Below, one piece after another: positions 62,852 through 64,000 of a DNA stretch of 64,000 nt (the stretch's first letter is position 1; each line of letters starts with the position of its first letter). The notes beneath the pieces are model-generated. The model worked only from the letters and a program-made list of their open reading frames with translations. It was not told the origin of the DNA and made no database searches. The stretch comes from Candidatus Sulfotelmatobacter sp. (GTDB lineage Bacteria > Vulcanimicrobiota > Vulcanimicrobiia > Vulcanimicrobiales > Vulcanimicrobiaceae): NCBI GenBank assembly GCA_035504415.1, contig DATJRY010000021.1, forward strand, positions 1 through 64,000. Reading direction: 5' to 3'. A program made the translations under genes and the position numbers.

Positions 62852-64000
62852 CTACGGCCGTGGGGTCGACGGGGTCGCGACGGCCGTCGCCGCGCTCAGC
62901 GCGGCCGCCAGGTCCTGACCGGCGATCACCGTCACGACCGGGTGCGGCCCCGGCGTCGCGTCGGTTGCCGGCGAGACGACCGCGGCCGGCAGACCGAGGT
63001 CCTGGCGCACCCGCTCGCCCACCAGCGGCACGGTGGTCGCCGGGCGGATCTGGGTCGTGTCGTAGGTGAAGGCGTCGGCGTTTCCGACCGAGTCGACCGT
63101 GTAGCCGGCCTTGCGCAGCTTGGCCGCGACCGCGCCGGCCAGCCCCTTGACGCCGCTGCCGTTCTCGACGACCACGTGGATGCCGACCGGCTTCACCGCG
63201 GCCAGCGCGCTGGGCGGCGGCGACGGCGGCGTCCCGTACACGCCCAGCAGGTCGGCCACGAAGCGCGCCTTCTGCGCCTCGTCGGGGATGAGCACTTCGC
63301 CGTCGCGCGTCATCTGCGTGCCGGTGTAGCCGATGGTATCCATTTTGCTGAGCAGCTGCGCCGGCTTGACGTCCTTGAACGCGACCGCCAGCGACTTCTC
63401 CTGATCGAAGGTCAGGTCGGTCTTGATGTTGCGGTTCATCACGCCGATCAGCTCCGGGATGTGCGCGATGTCGTTGAACTTGTTCGCCTGCAGCTTGGCC
63501 AAGATGATCCGGATGACTTGCTGCTGCCGTTTGGTGCGGCACGGATCGCTGCACGCGTCGTGCCGGAAGCGGCTGTAGGCCTGCGCCTGATACCCGTTCA
63601 TGTGGTACACGCCCGGCTTGAAGTGGATGTGCAGATGCCCCCAGCTGTCGTCGTAGTTCATCGTCTCGGTCACCGGCACGTCGATTCCGCCGATCGCGTC
63701 GACCACGTCCTTGAGGCCGGCCGTGTTGATGACGACGTACTTGTCGAAGTGGCGGCCGTTGGGCAGCGTCGGCATCCCCAGGAAACTCCCGATCACCTGA
63801 TCGGCTTCCTTGGCGCCGCCGTCCGAGTACGCGCCGTTGATCTTCGCCAGGTGCCCGTTGAGCAGGACGCCGGTATCGCGCAGAACGGAGAACACCTTGA
63901 CGGTACGCGAGGGGAAGTCCATCCCGGCGACCATGATCGTGTCGCTGCGCGAGTGCGACGAGAACGGCTGATCGGTGAGCGTGTAGTCGTAGTCGATGCC
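62852..64000 (-). CDS. LytR-CpsA-Psr (LCP) family protein (N-terminus beyond window)
   Basis: The frame runs off the right edge; 382 codons plus stop are visible. It contains the LCP domain (SRSDTIMVAGMDFPSRTVKV, GRHFDKYVVINTAGLKDVVD, AYSRFRHD with the conserved Arg/Asp, RTKRQQQVIRIIL), then a LytR_C domain (GIHVVVENGSGVKGLAGAVA, YTVDSVGNADAFTYDTTQI). Such enzymes attach polymers from a lipid carrier to peptidoglycan or other acceptors. The Ala/Pro tail is short. It is the first visible gene of a unit with the deacetylase. Confidence 0.93.
   Translation of the reverse strand, partial: GIDYDYTLTDQPFSSHSRSDTIMVAGMDFPSRTVKVFSVLRDTGVLLNGHLAKINGAYSDGGAKEADQVIGSFLGMPTLPNGRHFDKYVVINTAGLKDVVDAIGGIDVPVTETMNYDDSWGHLHIHFKPGVYHMNGYQAQAYSRFRHDACSDPCRTKRQQQVIRIILAKLQANKFNDIAHIPELIGVMNRNIKTDLTFDQEKSLAVAFKDVKPAQLLSKMDTIGYTGTQMTRDGEVLIPDEAQKARFVADLLGVYGTPPSPPPSALAAVKPVGIHVVVENGSGVKGLAGAVAAKLRKAGYTVDSVGNADAFTYDTTQIRPATTVPLVGERVRQDLGLPAAVVSPATDATPGPHPVVTVIAGQDLAAALSAATAVATPSTPRP

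Overview
This 64 kb window is a GC-rich chromosomal segment. It has bacterial housekeeping genes (secA, prfB, rlmN, glyS, ppdK and nearly all of arginine biosynthesis), very little non-coding DNA and no rRNA, tRNA, CRISPR array, insertion sequence or prophage that I could find. A tripartite RND efflux operon and a DUF5916-like outer-membrane barrel point to a diderm cell. The GC bias, the many secreted or repeat-rich hypotheticals and a mix of Shine-Dalgarno and apparently leaderless starts would fit a lineage such as Candidatus Eremiobacterota (WPS-2). That placement is inference and no marker here proves it. No gene-free stretch exceeds 300 bases; the longest gaps are 18914-18949 with 18670-18742 (around a small Cys-rich ORF), 34960-35174 and 11374-11585.

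Layout. 1-6590 (minus): lipoprotein adaptor followed by two tandem RND pumps, the second cut by the window edge. 6760-12254: a hypothetical, a DUF1254/DUF1214 protein downstream of pyruvate phosphate dikinase, and a 2OG-Fe(II) oxygenase. 12314-16678: OmpR-type response regulator and histidine kinase, divergent from a DUF5916-like barrel protein with a near-consensus promoter. 16768-18913: a catalytically broken esterase-like protein overlapping yceI, an HxlR regulator, and an XRE regulator divergent from an unlisted 56-residue Cys-rich protein. 18950-23731: a BNR-repeat secreted protein and a TPR-LuxR regulator. 23865-27199: argB head-to-head with a haloalkane dehalogenase, an acetate-type permease, a GNAT enzyme with an embedded terminator, and a tiny membrane protein. 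27290-34959: argF-argR-argG-argH-argC-argJ-argD. 35175-44942: amidase, chemoreceptor, CHRD protein, SDR, thiolase, GlpX, epimerase and a two-gene UxaA-like unit. 44946-53015: GGDEF-EAL protein, small secreted peptide, glycyl-tRNA synthetase, FkbM methyltransferase, and a GT2/Nudix/MmcQ set. 53049-64000: rlmN, FAS1 protein, uracil-DNA glycosylase with a YbjQ-like protein, GT2, prfB with a programmed frameshift, amidohydrolase, secA, polysaccharide deacetylase and a partial LCP protein.

How the genes work together. The seven-gene arg operon plus the separate argB encode the route from glutamate to arginine: ArgJ gives the cyclic acetyl pathway, followed by ArgB, C, D, F, G and H. The operon carries its own repressor gene, argR. 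Two ARG-box-like palindromes overlap the argF -10 element and start codon. Several gene-first starts without a Shine-Dalgarno sequence have a TANNNT element only 7-9 bases upstream, which suggests leaderless transcripts are common in this organism.
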